DNA of 64,000 bases. Source: Acanthochromis polyacanthus (lineage: Eukaryota; Chordata; Actinopteri; Pomacentridae). Numbering within the stretch: the stretch's first letter is position 1; each line of letters starts with the position of its first letter. Position numbers and translations under genes: made by a program. Positions 10,946 through 21,784 of the stretch are shown here, piece after piece. The stretch covers positions 5,376,251-5,440,250 of the forward strand of contig NC_067113.1 of NCBI RefSeq assembly GCF_021347895.1. Direction: 5' to 3'. The notes beneath the pieces were generated by a model. That model was not told the DNA's origin. It did not search any database and saw nothing but the letters and a program-made list of their open reading frames with translations.

Positions 10946-13613
10946 ATGAACTGTCCGGGGCCGATAGCAGTCGCCTTTGTTTGCGCTTTGGTGCTCGTGT
11001 TGACCCAGCAGCAGTACCTCACACTATTGTGCCTCACAGTTTTCATTAATAAAAGGAGAGAATGTGAAGAAGAAATATTAAATGCGGCCGGAGCTGTGTC
11101 GTGCATATCCACGCTTCCACCAGAGCCCCCCGGACACTTTGGATGAAGGTGCGCAGTCAGGACTGGTGGGAACGGATTGTAATGATGCAGTTTACTGACA
11201 GTGACTGGCGTGACAACTTTCGTATGTCACTTCAGTCCTTTACCAAACTCTGCCAGATGATGGAGAGAGTGATGGAGCCCTGTGAAATAACTGTTCACGC
11301 ACCAGTGCCTCTTGGGATGCGTGTTGCCATTGTGCTCTATAAACTAGCAAATTGTGCAGAATACCGTGTTATCGGCAACCAGTTTGGAGTGCACAAGAGC
11401 ATCATGAAGAAGATGGTGTATTTATTCTGCCACGGAATAGTTGACTCAGTCATCAGAAAGCTGATCAGAGTACCCACTTCGGAGGAGGCATGTGCCATTG
11501 CAGAAAGATTTGAATGGGCCCACTCCATTCCTCAAATCATAGGTATTTATATTTTGTTGTTTTGTCTTAATAATTTCTGTGCATTTATCTGACAATAGGC
11601 TATATGTGTACTGCACGGGGTTACTGTATATTAATACTGTGTAGCAGGTATGTAATCTTGACCATGAATTTGTGTTTATTAAAACACTTTTTTTATTTAT
11701 AGGCTGTGTGGATGAGAGTCGCATCCCTTGTTTGCCTCCCAGTGATGGCTACAGGGACTTTATAAATAGGAAGGGATGGCCCTCCTATGTCCTCCAGGCA
11801 GTCTGTGATGACAAATACTGGTAAGCCTTTTACCATTCCCAGCTTTAGATATTCAAGCTTAAGATGACGTAAATGACTGTACATTTGGTATCATGCTGAG
11901 ACATACACTCCACTAATAGAACCCCTTGCCTCTATTGAATATTTGAGGAAGTGTTGATGGTTAAGTTGCAAGGAATTCCACTGTTAAATCGACAAAGTTA
12001 GCACAACAACAACAACAAAAAAAAACATCACATGCATACGTCAGGTTTCCAAGGTCCAGTCATGTTAAATAAACATGATCTCAGTATTGATCAGAAAGAA
12101 TTGAGATTATGATTTCTACACAATCTAGCAGTCCTAATTACACTCTGATTGACGGTGATATTTTTGCCACAGCTTCTGGAATGTGAGCTGCAAAATGCCT
12201 GGTTCTGCACATGACGCCAATGCCCTCAAGCAGTCTGATCTGTTCCGGAATGCCCACCTCCTCCCAAAGGTAGGCTATGCATGCAAACAGCCTGTGAAAT
12301 CATGTCTGGTTGCTAAATGTAACTAGTATGATAATTAAATTTACATTAATGTTGTTAAATCAGAGGTTTTTTTTTTACTTTTAATCAATCAATCAATCAA
12401 TCAAACTTTATTTATATAGCCCTTTTCATACAAACAGAGTTGCAACACAAAGTGCTTCCCAGATTAAAAACAATCCCACTCCACCCGCTAACCCGTCTTC
12501 CCCAAACCCAAAGATATAACACAAAAACACAGTCGCACTATAACCAGACTCACCCCCTCTCTCGCCCTCAACCATACACTAATGCAATGAATATTAAAAT
12601 ATAATATAAGGCTGGGCAGAGATGAACCAGAAGAGGAAACGCACCCAAGGAGCCGTCTGCACCGAGAGCAGCAGGTCGCCCATGGCAACCAGGGCTCCAA
12701 CACAGGACACCGAGAGGAGGAGTGGGAGTGACCCCCAAACCTCCATCAAGAACCCATAGCACAGCACCCTGACAGCCACAGGCAAGCCATACTCCCGATG
12801 CAGAGAGCTCCCTCAGAGGAAACACTGGAATAAGATAAAAATGATAAGAGCAGATAAAACATAGAAACATAGAACCCATTATAAGATAATAAAATACATA
12901 AATAAAATAATAATAAATAAATAATAATAATAAATAAAATAAATACATACACCAATAAATGACAAATAATCGATTACCAATAATCGATTACCAAGTCAAA
13001 GCTAAACTGAAAATAAATATCAGTTAAAAGCTTGATTAAAAAGGTGGGTCTTGAGCCTGCTGAATGCTTGCCACAAAATTAGAATGTGTTCTATGCGATT
13101 TAGGACACTAATGGTGAACCTTTCTAAGAAGATTTTATTATTCACATCCCATTATAGAGAGCTGTGCAGATTGAGGGGCAGCATGTGGATTTCTTCCTGC
13201 TTGGAGATCCTGCATTCCCACTAATGCCCTGGCTCATGAAGGGCTATCTGCAGTCTCCAAGACTGACACCACAGAAGGAATCCTTCAATGTCTATTTGAG
13301 TTCTGCTAGAACTTCTATTGAGATAGCATTTGGTAGATTAAAGTCTCGTTTTCGTGTTCTCTTTAAGCGCAGTGATTTTCATTTCACATTTACAACCTGC
13401 ATGGTTGCAACATGTTGTGCTTTGCACAATTTTTGTGAGATGGAGAAGGAGCATGCGAATCCTAGATGGGCAGAGGAGGCAGCATCTGTGGGAAGGCAGT
13501 TTCCACAGGGTGTGCCACAGGCCAATAGGGCTACCAATAGTGCAGCCACAGCCATCAGACAGGCACTAACTGAGTACCTTGCTGCACGTGTCCCATTGCG
13601 TAGGTGCTTATAG
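10946..13613 (+). pseudogene. HARBI1-type DDE transposase of H2, four exons, N-terminal frameshift
   Basis: Exons are 10946-11542, 11703-11820, 12173-12269 and 13158-13613; all junctions have GT/AG borders and matching phases. The catalytic residues fall in GCVDESRIPC (exon 2), LLGDPAFPLM (exon 4) and IEIAFGRLKSRFR (exon 4). Exon 3 encodes the conserved GSAHDAN block. A helix-turn-helix-like region lies around EYRVIGNQFGVHKSIM in exon 1. The upstream frame from 10946 ends in TLPPEPPGHFG-stop, while the main frame begins around RTLWMKVRSQDWW; a one-base loss in the C run at about 11126-11132 explains the break. A shorter product could still start at the ATG at 11143. The intron-3 insertion at 12383-13135 may also disturb splicing. 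Confidence 0.85.
12383..13135 (-). repeat. Retroposon inserted in H2 transposase intron 3
   Basis: The plus strand begins with an (AATC)n run at 12383-12405 followed by AAACTTTATTTATATAGCCC, a text seen again and again in teleost genomes. Read on the minus strand it ends in an AATAAAG-like signal and a (TTGA)n tail, typical of a LINE or SINE 3' end. The far end near 13030-13135 is less certain. Two copies of TAATCGATTACC stand in tandem near 12967-12990. No coding frame survives. Confidence 0.55.
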
Positions 13614-14386
13614 GAGAGGAGCAGAGAGAGAAGAGACAGATGACAGGAGAGAACAGAGAAGAATGTGGAAAGAGAAGGGAAGAGAGGGAAAGAAGACAAA
13701 GTAGATACCACTACTGATTTGTTACTTGCATTCTAATAGTTTTTTGTAAGGTCTTCTACTGTGTATCTGCTACCTGTATCTGTGTGAAACTACCTTCAGG
13801 ATTTGTTTCTTACCAAGAGATAGAGAAGAAAATGTTATGAAAGAAAAGAAAGAGTATCTAAAAGTTTTGTTTACAGTTTCAATAGATGTTCAATACATAT
13901 AAGGTTTTCAAGTAACAAGTAAACCCAGCACTACTTTTGTAGCGAGGAGGAAACTGACTACTTTATTAGTATGATGAAAGACATGAATGTAATTGTCTTT
14001 TGTAATGTAAATACAAACCGTGTAATTCAAATAAAATATTCATATGACAGTAACAGCTCTGGTGTTGTTTTTACAAATGAGGTACAAATAATGATCAACT
14101 TGCAGTTGCAGTAAAAATAAAAATATGGAAGCAACAAAGTGCCTCAGAAAATGTTTTGTAAGAAATAAAAATAGTTGTTACAATAAAGTATAAGGATTAT
14201 AACAACATTTTACAAAAAATACTTTCAAGTATACGCGTGAACAATGTGCAATAACAGCAGAACAAAACTGACACTAGTGTCCCATTAATCATAAAGGAGG
14301 CAGCTTAAATTTTCTCAAAACTTGGTCATTGCAAACCTTGATCACTTTCTATAGAGGTGTTTGGGTTATATTGTGAAGGTGGGACA
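13614..14386. other. 3' regions between the two H2 genes
   Basis: This stretch lies between the two stop codons and should hold both 3' untranslated regions. An AATAAAATA signal for the plus-strand gene is present near 14030. I see no other element. Confidence 0.5.
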
Positions 14387-15506
14387 CTAGAGTTGGTAGA
14401 ATCTCCTTAAAGTTTGGTAACCATCCTCAGCGTCAGCTTCAGACTGAGGTGTTTTCGGGTATGCGTTACGATGTGGAGGAGGAGGTGGGGAAAGCCCATA
14501 ATTGTCATAAGTGTTATTGTACGGAGTATACATTGGCTGGGGCTGAGATGGCTGCTGCAATAGAGTACCTAACCCTGTCAGAAGTTGGGTGACTAACATC
14601 CCTGTTGAGCGGGTTGTTTCAGCAATCAGACAGGACATGAGTGCCTCATCCCTGGCGTGGCTCAACTGCCTTTGCTGCTCAATCCATTGGTACTACCCTC
14701 CTCTGATAATATCTCCTGATGGTACTACCTATAAAGCTAACAGCTTACCCTTGTTATCATCCACACCATCATTATCATCTTCTTCATCAAGATCGAGTGA
14801 GCCACTTCCACTTGTTTCGTTGCTTGTTGTAGACATTGGGGTGGCTGCCTCTTCCAAGTGTAACGTTTCACCACTCTCTGCCAAGTAACAAAAATAGGCA
14901 AAAGTTACAAGAGCGGGGGGACATGGGTTTGGGTTAAATACTCATAGACTAACATTAATTTACGTTACTTTGACGTTTATTTTACATATTTATCTTGGAC
15001 AGTGCATATTAGGCAGCAGTTGTAGTACTGAGTATCATTACAGTTTATTATTATTATTGATGTTAGCTAGACGTTAGCTAACTTGCTCAGCTAAGCAAAG
15101 CTAACCTACCTTGGTTGCCTTCGTCAGGTTGCTCATGTTCATCGTCAAAGCCGACATCAACCCCGCTTTTTTCGGCTGTAGTGATGGGTCTTTTCCCCAA
15201 AATCTCCTCCATTACGTCGAATTGGGTGAAGGAAGCTGGGTCAGACCCGCTGGTACCGTTCTGCTTCTTCGCCTTGTAGTATGCCTTTTTCAGCATTTTC
15301 CAGCGGTGCTTGATTTGGTCTGGCGTTCCGACAAATCCTGCTTCGCGTAACTTTCCAGCCACCTTCTTGTAGATGTCGGTATCTTGATACTTTCTGCCGT
15401 CAATGAAAGACATTATATTCATGTCTTTCACAATGCTAATAAAGTAGTCCGTTACCTCCTCGCTCCAAAAGTGTGGTGCTGTGCTGCCGCGTGTGGGTTT
15501 TGCCAT
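14387..15506 (-). pseudogene. H2 Myb/trihelix-like DNA-binding protein, probably broken
   Basis: Exon 1 (15506-15110) encodes a complete trihelix/Myb_DNA-bind_4-like domain: FWSEEVTDYFISIVKD, then DIYKKVAGKLREAGF, then IKHRWKMLKKAYYKAK, within about residues 13-80. Exon 2 (14877-14749) is acidic, with LDLDEEDDNDGVDD. A third coding block (about 14692-14387) continues WIEQQRQLSHARDEAL to a stop and is Pro/Tyr-rich. The gap between the second donor and the third block is only about 50 bases and has no phase-compatible acceptor. It contains a 10-bp direct repeat, TGGTACTACC, at about 14688 and 14720. Either a deletion removed the intron, or this copy uses an early stop after exon 2. Confidence 0.7.
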
Positions 15507-15843
15507 GTCTGTTTACCTCTCCTTGTGTATTTCCGGTGGGTCACGCATCAGACGCGGCATACAAGTAGTTGCTGTACTTAAAAGACCAAGATTCCTTTCG
15601 GATGAAACATGCGCAGAACGCAAATTAATGTTTCTTTCTATGGGGATATTCCGATGCGCGTTTATATTACGAGATATTCGGGTTAGAAAAGGAGTAACCT
15701 AGGGGTCTTATTCGGGTTATTAAAAAACGGAATATGAGCATATTCGGGTTTTTGCGGGTGTTTACATGGCCATACGCAACCGGGTTATTGCTAATATTCC
15801 GGTTATGAAAGGGTTATTGACTGCATATAAATGTAGTCAGTGA

Positions 15844-16069
15844 GACCCCAAACCTAAACAAAGAAAAGTGAGCACATCACTCAAATTGTATTGACTCTAA
15901 ACTGGCTACCCATGTATTAATATTGATTTAAAGATTTTTTTTTAAAACCCTTATGACCTTGCCTCTCAATACATTAGCATATCAAAAGTGCTGCCCCCTT
16001 GGAAACAATACAGCCTGAGGTTGCTAGCCAGGAACCTGCTCATTGTTCCCACCCATACACTGTAAACAG
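15844..16069. other. Short non-coding spacer
   Basis: Nothing beyond AT-rich sequence is seen between H2 and the next repeat. Confidence 0.4.
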
Positions 16070-16330
16070 CAGGGATGTCAAACTCATTCCACAAAGGGCC
16101 GGTGTGGCTGCAGGTTTTTGTTCCAACTAAGCAGTATCACACCAGACGTGACTCATTTAATCAACTGATCTCAGTCTCCAGACAGGTGATTGGTCAGACT
16201 GTGTGCTGTAGATATGTTGGAACTAAATGCTGTAGCCTACAAATGAAGAGATCTCCACAAGCACTCATTGAATTCTCAGACTCAGATCAACGTTTTGGTT
16301 GTGTTTAATCATCTAGCATGTTGACTTTAT
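16070..16330 (+). repeat. hAT-like element end, fragment
   Basis: The start CAGGGATGTCAAACTCATT is a close match to the CAGGGGTGTCAAACTCA terminus that I know from many vertebrate hAT-type repeats, followed by the expected AAAGGGCCGGTGTGGCTGC. The matching far end is not found, so this is a truncated copy. Confidence 0.5.
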
Positions 16331-16364
16331 TGTAATCCACATGATATATTTTTTTAATTAATTA

Positions 16365-16510
16365 ATAAAGATTCAGATTACTTTATTCATCCCAAAAGGG
16401 AAATTCATTTGTCTGTCAGCTCATCTACTATTTGCTATAGAATTATAAAGCCTGATCGCTGTGGGTACAAAGATCTTCTATATCTTTCCGTCCTGCAGTC
16501 AAGAGAGAGG
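16365..16510 (-). repeat. LINE 3'-end-like fragment
   Basis: Read on the minus strand, GAATTTCCCTTTTGGGATGAATAAAG is the style of ending found in fish L2/CR1-like LINEs; the neighbouring AATTATAAAGCCTGATCGCTG on the plus strand belongs to the same repeat. No reading frame is kept. Confidence 0.45.
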
Positions 16511-16705
16511 CCCATCACGATATTATGAGTGGATGGTCCATGTTGTTTAGAATGATAAATCCAGTCAAGTGGGAGGAGAGGGTGACATGATTGAAGTCAC
16601 CATATATTATTATAAGTGCCTCAAGATGTTTAGGCTGTATCCTGGCAACTTCTTATTTGTTGCAGCTTTTGTAAGGTGTGTGTGTGCATGATGGTGTATG
16701 CATAG

Positions 16706-16770
16706 GGTGGCGTAGCTCCGTGGGTAGAGTGGCCATCTTTCACCCGGAAGGTTGGGGTTCGATCCCAGGT
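16706..16770 (+). repeat. tRNA-like SINE head
   Basis: A-box-like GTAGCTCCGTGGGTAGAGTGG and B box GGTTCGATCCC are spaced as in a tRNA, with an anticodon-loop-like CTTTCAC in between (Glu-like TTC). The acceptor stem is not closed and SINE-type sequence follows, so this is a retroposed head, not a tRNA gene. Confidence 0.55.
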
Positions 16771-16906
16771 CTGTCATGCTCATGTTGAGGTGTGAGTGAG
16801 TCTCACGTAGGAGCTCCAGCATTGCAATGCTCCATGGTAGCTATCATTGAGACAGAAAACAGATTCTCTAATGTGCCTCAAATAGGTCTCACACTCTGGT
16901 CTCATC

Positions 16907-16938
16907 TTGTTGCTCCTAAAGCATTTTAGGAGCAACAA
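16907..16938. repeat. Perfect 14-bp hairpin
   Basis: TTGTTGCTCCTAAA (16907-16920), loop GCAT, then TTTAGGAGCAACAA (16925-16938). One more C-G pair can be added outside. It lies downstream of the tRNA-like head and may be part of the same SINE. Confidence 0.85.
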
Positions 16939-16939
16939 G

Positions 16940-17775
16940 GGTAGACATAGGAACTATTTCTCATTTATGTCTCAACTGTAGTCTCACTCAGGTCTCAAGT
17001 ATGTCTCTCTTATGTGTCAAATTGATCTCACCTTGTTATCTCCTTAAGACATGATTGAGCAGTAAAATTTTCCTCTGGGTACATCACATGCAGCAAATAA
17101 CATTCTGAAAGTGGAGTAAGATCTAAAAGAATGCTTTCAGCAAATCCTGCCTTTTCTCTCAAGCCAAATCAAGCTTTTATTCTGAGCCAAGTTTGCAAGA
17201 TGCACTAGTTAACCACACCATTCAACTTTGGCTCTAAATCTTTCCCCTGAAGCAGTGTGCATCATTTTCTCTTGCCCTCTTGTCTAACTTGATGAACATT
17301 CTATCCACCATGGTTCTGGGAATATAGAAAGTATAACAAACATTCCAATGGTAGAACAGAGAAGATCTTGCATGTTCATACTTTAAATGCAGTCATGGAT
17401 GTCTGGCTTGAATATTAGCTGTGGAGCCTTGTTTTTCATCTTTAGGATTTATAGTTGAGCGGGGATGTGAACATGATGCACGTGCCAAACCAAATAAAAT
17501 AACCACAGCACATGGCCGGTACAGAAAGACCGAGTGCAGAGCCAACTGAAAGAGACAGCTGTTGGTTTCGCTGGAGCAGCTTTTGCTTCAGTGACACTTT
17601 CTCTTAAACTCTCAAATGGAGTTGCGGGTATATTATAAATGGCATAATTTTCTTGAAGCCAGAGCCCAAATCTGGGCTTTGGGCCAGTTCAAATACAGAT
17701 GTCAGCCCCACAGGGTGATCCATTTAGCTGTGGACGAGGCCTCATAAGTGGCAAACCTTTCCCGGGCTAACAGGG
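16940..17775. other. Non-coding DNA, no gene seen
   Basis: No exon or recognisable repeat is evident. Several GTCTCA-rich phrases continue from the preceding SINE up to about 17030. Confidence 0.45.
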
Positions 17776-17790
17776 AAAATCAACAAGACA

Positions 17791-17983
17791 GTCTGGCTGC
17801 AGACCTCCACTCTCAGGACCCTTCCTTGCAGACCTGCACTGTGAGGTCTCCTCCACTCTCGGACCGGAAGTTTATTCGAAGCCTTTCAAAATAAAACCTT
17901 GCAGACCTGCACTGTGAGGTCTCCTCCACTCTCAGGACCGGAAGTTTATTCGACGAAAGCACGTATTTAGCGTTTCCCACGTG
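17791..17983 (+). repeat. Left TIR of the Ulp1 element, with internal duplication
   Basis: It matches the right end in inverted orientation, but contains an extra tandem copy: the unit that starts CCTTGCAGACCTGCACTGTG occurs at 17824 and again at 17897 (period about 73 bp). The right TIR has only one copy. Confidence 0.85.
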
Positions 17984-18739
17984 AATATACTATATGTATA
18001 TAATGTAAATATGATTTAAAGCGAGTATACCAGAAGCCTACATGTTTTCTAGTTTTCCGTGGGCATTATTTTATTTCTAAATATGTAAATATTATTTATG
18101 TGCATTCATGTTCGATTAAGATTTAAAAAAATACTATGTTTCCAGTTGACCTGGATAAAATGCAAGAAAATCAAAAACGGCACGACCAACGAGTTTTTCT
18201 GCTGATAATTAATGCAAACTAGAAGTACAGCTATTATGATCCCCTTAAAACATTATTTCTCATTACTGCATTATTTTACGCCACAGTATTTTGATTTAAT
18301 TGGCTAAAAGGACAGCTGTTAGTTTAGTTTGCACCACATATTCGTTTTGAAACAATACATCTGTGTGAATGCACCCTAATGTGTGATGGTATAATGCTTC
18401 TACACTCCAACCTATTGCTGACTGTTCTTTGTTACCATACTATTTATTATTGAAAATGTAGCCTCCTCCCCTGTTGGACCCATTTACACATTGATTGACT
18501 CCATTCTTTTATATAGGTATATAGTATGTGTTTACAATTATTCATCTTCTTCTCATCATAATTCATTTAATAATTACTTAATATTGTTTGTGCTATGTTC
18601 TTACCTTGTGCTGTCAGACCACATGGATTTGCCAATGGAGGATGTAAGGGTCGATTAATTTTTTGATGAAGTTTTGTGTATTCAATTCACTGAATTACTG
18701 TATACCTAGTTACATGACCCAGAGAGCCAATAACCTCTG

Positions 18740-21090
18740 TTACAGGAGAAAACAGTAGACACAAAACAAACTTTCAAACGTTTTGTCTTTGAATTCACAG
18801 TATGCCATGTAGCGTCGGTTATCCATAACCTCTTCACAGAAGACAAACATATGCTCAATGTTGTAAAAGAAAAACTTGAAGGGCTCCATAATGAATTCTC
18901 TCTCATCATCATCAATGTCCTGGGTGGCATCGAACAAGTTTCCCAGTTGCTGTTGAGCCTCCTCAATAGATCTGCTGTCCATGTTTACAGCCAGGGTGGA
19001 GATGCCAGAAATTTTAAACAGTTGTGGGTTCCCCTGCACCCATTCCACTGCTTGTTTGCAGTGGGCCACAACTTGGCCCACCATACTGGTCTAAAGAGAA
19101 AAAAAAGTGTCAAATTTTGTGAGATGATCTTTCATGCCTTGACAAAAAGCTAACAACATGGAACTGGAGAGGCCTACCTCTTCTTCAGTTGTCTCCACCT
19201 GGTGAGCTGGTTCCGTTGTCTCCACCTGGTGGCACATTTTCTTCCTCTCCTCAGCCTAAAAAGTATTATTTTGCATTAAATACAAGCAAAAGTCAAAAAG
19301 TCAGTTTAGAAACCATGTCCTGGGATGGGAAACTTGACATAAGATTGACTGAAAACAACTAATAAAGACTGAGAAAAAAGGACTGCAAACTGGCCTCAGT
19401 CATGTCATCCAGTTTTCGCTTCAGTCTAAAAACTGGTGGCACTTCACCTGCCAGAAGGGCTTTTGACATGTGTGTCCAATGGGCAAACATTTTGCCATGG
19501 CTATAATAATTGGTAAAAAGCGTAAAACAATTAAATTTACAGGTGCTGCCCAGCAACAGTCTGGGCCAGTCAATTTTAGGCAATTCTGGCAACAAGCACG
19601 GGAATGGGAAGACAACAAGACAGATGACATTACAATGTGCATACCAAATAGTCAATCAAATTATAATGTCCTACCTTCCAAGATCAAAGTTTTCAATGAG
19701 CATGACACACCACCATTTTCGCAGGGTTGGCATGTCAGCCGACAAAAACATACAGACATACTGATTTCATAAAAGATCAAACATAATAAATTTACAATCT
19801 TTTTTGAATGAGCAGGTGAACTCACTATGGTGAAATCATATGGAGCATCCAGAACTGTGTAAAGGGCATACTACAAACAAAAGAATGACTTAATTTTAAT
19901 ATACATTTAAAGGACATAATGAAATAGATCTGACAAATTATTTTATTTACCATCAGCATGAAGATGCCACAGTCCTGCCCATAGGGCTGTCGTGGAAATC
20001 CCTAACAAGTCAAACAGAAGAGAGTTGATAGTTGATGACTGTCATCACTATCATTATCATTATCATTATCGTCATCATCATACATTTACCTGTATGTCTA
20101 AGCCAGTCTTCTCATTCCACACTCCGGGATTAATTGACTGGCAAAGGTTTCTAAAATTGAAAAACAGCTGCACTATGACCTAACTTTCCATGCACATCAC
20201 AGCACACACATAATCACAGCAGTCTGGAATCTTCATGCAATCACACACACTATTTTAGCAGCCTTTTATGGTGCCACAGTGCAAACTCTGTTCCAAAAAG
20301 TTTAAATTTTTGGTGATAAAATTCAACTCATGTTTTCAATTCAATGACATAGAGAATATATAATACTAGCACAATATATGCAGTTACTTTTTTGCAGTTC
20401 ATTTTGACAGCACCATAAATTGCTACTACACAGATCTGAACATGATCTGGTTTATAAAACGCGACATTTCAGAGAGGCGTCCGAACAGCCTTGGAACATG
20501 AACATGGGTAAAGAACCAAAAAGGTATATGTTTTGGTAATAAAAGAAACCTGAACAAGTCTTTCATTTCTTGATCTCTAAATCCAAACTGTGCATGTGCA
20601 CATTTGGAGTGTACAAGTACACTCTATAAGTATGTTTATACTCTTTTGGGTGCGGGTGTACACTCACACCCCATTTCAGCAACATTCTAAAGTTTTCAAC
20701 TTTTCACTAAACTTAATTTTCTGCTAATCATTTGGCTCACATAACTCACGTACATTTTGACTTGCAGAGCAGAGAATCTGATTCTTAACTTTTTCCTTTT
20801 ATGAAAATGACTCTATAACCGTTTAGGGTAGATCATTCCCCTTTTACCAGCCAAACCAAAACCTTCAGTAGCATTGTCTCATACTTAAGAATACAAACAC
20901 ACAGACAAGTACATTATGCTTACCTTTTAAATAAAATGCCACCTTTTTTGTGTGCCTCCAAGTGGCTCTGCAGCTTGGACAGTTTGGCAGGTTTAAACTT
21001 TAGGCACAGCGGACAGTGGAATTGTTTGCAGCATGTCTCGCAGCGTTCAATTTTGGGCGTGCTGCCGGCTTTTAGGACTGAAATATGCAT
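18740..21090 (-). pseudogene. Zinc-finger plus Ulp1/C48 protease-like gene of the TIR element, multi-exon, probably decayed
   Basis: Exons inferred on the minus strand are 21090-20924, 20150-20090, 20001-19951, 19870-19826, 19585 to about 19370, 19255-19178 and 19090-18740. Exon A starts MHISVLKAG directly after an acceptor and encodes a C2H2-like finger (FHCPLCLKFKPAK...HLEAH). Exon C gives GFPRQPYGQDCGIFMLM. The QDCGIF block is the Gln/Cys signature of Ulp1/SENP cysteine proteases, which cleave SUMO-like proteins. Exon D follows with YALYTVLDAPYDFTI. Junctions A to D are in phase. The expected upstream catalytic His/Asp part is not seen between the finger and exon B, so the protease is incomplete. 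Exon E is best in a frame (PKIDWPRL, MFAHWTHM, GEVPPVF) that does not match the preceding phase. The last exon is acidic (DIDDDEREF) and of unknown function. Confidence 0.6.
20041..20080 (+). repeat. CATTAT-type microsatellite
   Basis: An impure run of (ATCATT)n and TCATCA units in an intron of the Ulp1-like gene. Confidence 0.7.
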
Positions 21091-21649
21091 CTGCAAGAGA
21101 AAAATTATGTCGTAATAAGTCAAACAAAATTATACAAAAATATATATGGTGACTCAGTTGTTTTGGTCTTCTAGCAGGACAATGGCACATTTTAGTGAGC
21201 ACCATCGCTTGCACAAGACGACTTCACCAAGTTATTATACAGTGGAAACCAGTTAACGTTGTAGTGATCATGGATAACGTTACTTATCAACCGCTTATAT
21301 GGATCAAAATGCCCGGGACAAAATAATTTTTGTGCAAATGCTGTTTGCAAACGACAGTGAAAGCCTTCTAATGTCAAGCTAATCCCATATATATCTAAAT
21401 AATACATAGTGCCTTTAGAGGCTAATCAACCGAGTGAATCAACCTGGTTAGCGCTAGCCACCGTTAGCCTAACTACGATAACAACGCTACAAACTAAAGT
21501 CCAAAACTCGATTCTTTCAAATTAATATAACTTAACAGGGCGATGTATAGTGTGCAACGTAATGTTCTAGTGAATAAAGGCTGTTTCTGTTTCTTCGTAT
21601 AACAAAAAGTTGTCGCTTGACTTTTACTCACTTTGTTGTCTCCGTACTT

Positions 21650-21769
21650 CACGTGGGAAACGCTAAATATGTGCTTCCGTCGAATAAACTTCCGGTCCTG
21701 AGAGTGGAGGAGACCTCACAGTGCAGGTCTGCAAGGAAGGGTCCTGAGAGTGGAAGTCTGCAGCCAGAC
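21650..21769 (-). repeat. Right TIR of the Ulp1 element
   Basis: About 120 bp from CACGTGGGAAACGC to CTGCAGCCAGAC, inverted relative to 17791-17983 with only a few mismatches outside the left-hand duplication. The high similarity indicates fairly recent activity or gene conversion between the ends. Confidence 0.88.
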
Positions 21770-21784
21770 CCCTCTCAAAATCAA

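Larger units (their letters stand above)
10694..15836. mobile_element. PIF/Harbinger transposon of a second family, H2
   Basis: Inverted ends CTACATTTATATGC (10694-10707 and mirrored at 15823-15836) are flanked by TCAGTGA on both sides (10687-10693 and 15837-15843). Sub-terminal copies of AATATTCCGGTT occur at both ends. Inside are a four-exon DDE transposase on the plus strand and a Myb-like gene on the minus strand, tail to tail as in H1. A 0.75-kb retroposon lies in intron 3. TIRs and proteins are clearly different from H1. Confidence 0.88.
17784..21776. mobile_element. TIR transposon with a Ulp1-like protease gene, family unresolved
   Basis: The two ends share a long inverted repeat running from GTCTGGCTGCAGAC through GACCGGAAGTTTATTCGACG to GCGTTTCCCACGTG. 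The outermost bases match poorly, but AAAATCAA stands directly outside both limits (17776-17783 and 21777-21784), which suggests an 8-bp target duplication. The body encodes a minus-strand multi-exon gene with a zinc finger and a Ulp1/C48 segment. No transposase core is recognised, so this may be an internally deleted copy. Fish Zisupton elements are known for Ulp1-like domains and 8-bp duplications; CACTA and Ginger elements can also carry Ulp1 domains. The assignment is open. Confidence 0.7.

Noticed and set aside
16706..16770. Possible tRNA-Glu gene
   Set aside because: A and B boxes are present, but the acceptor stem does not close and SINE-type sequence follows.
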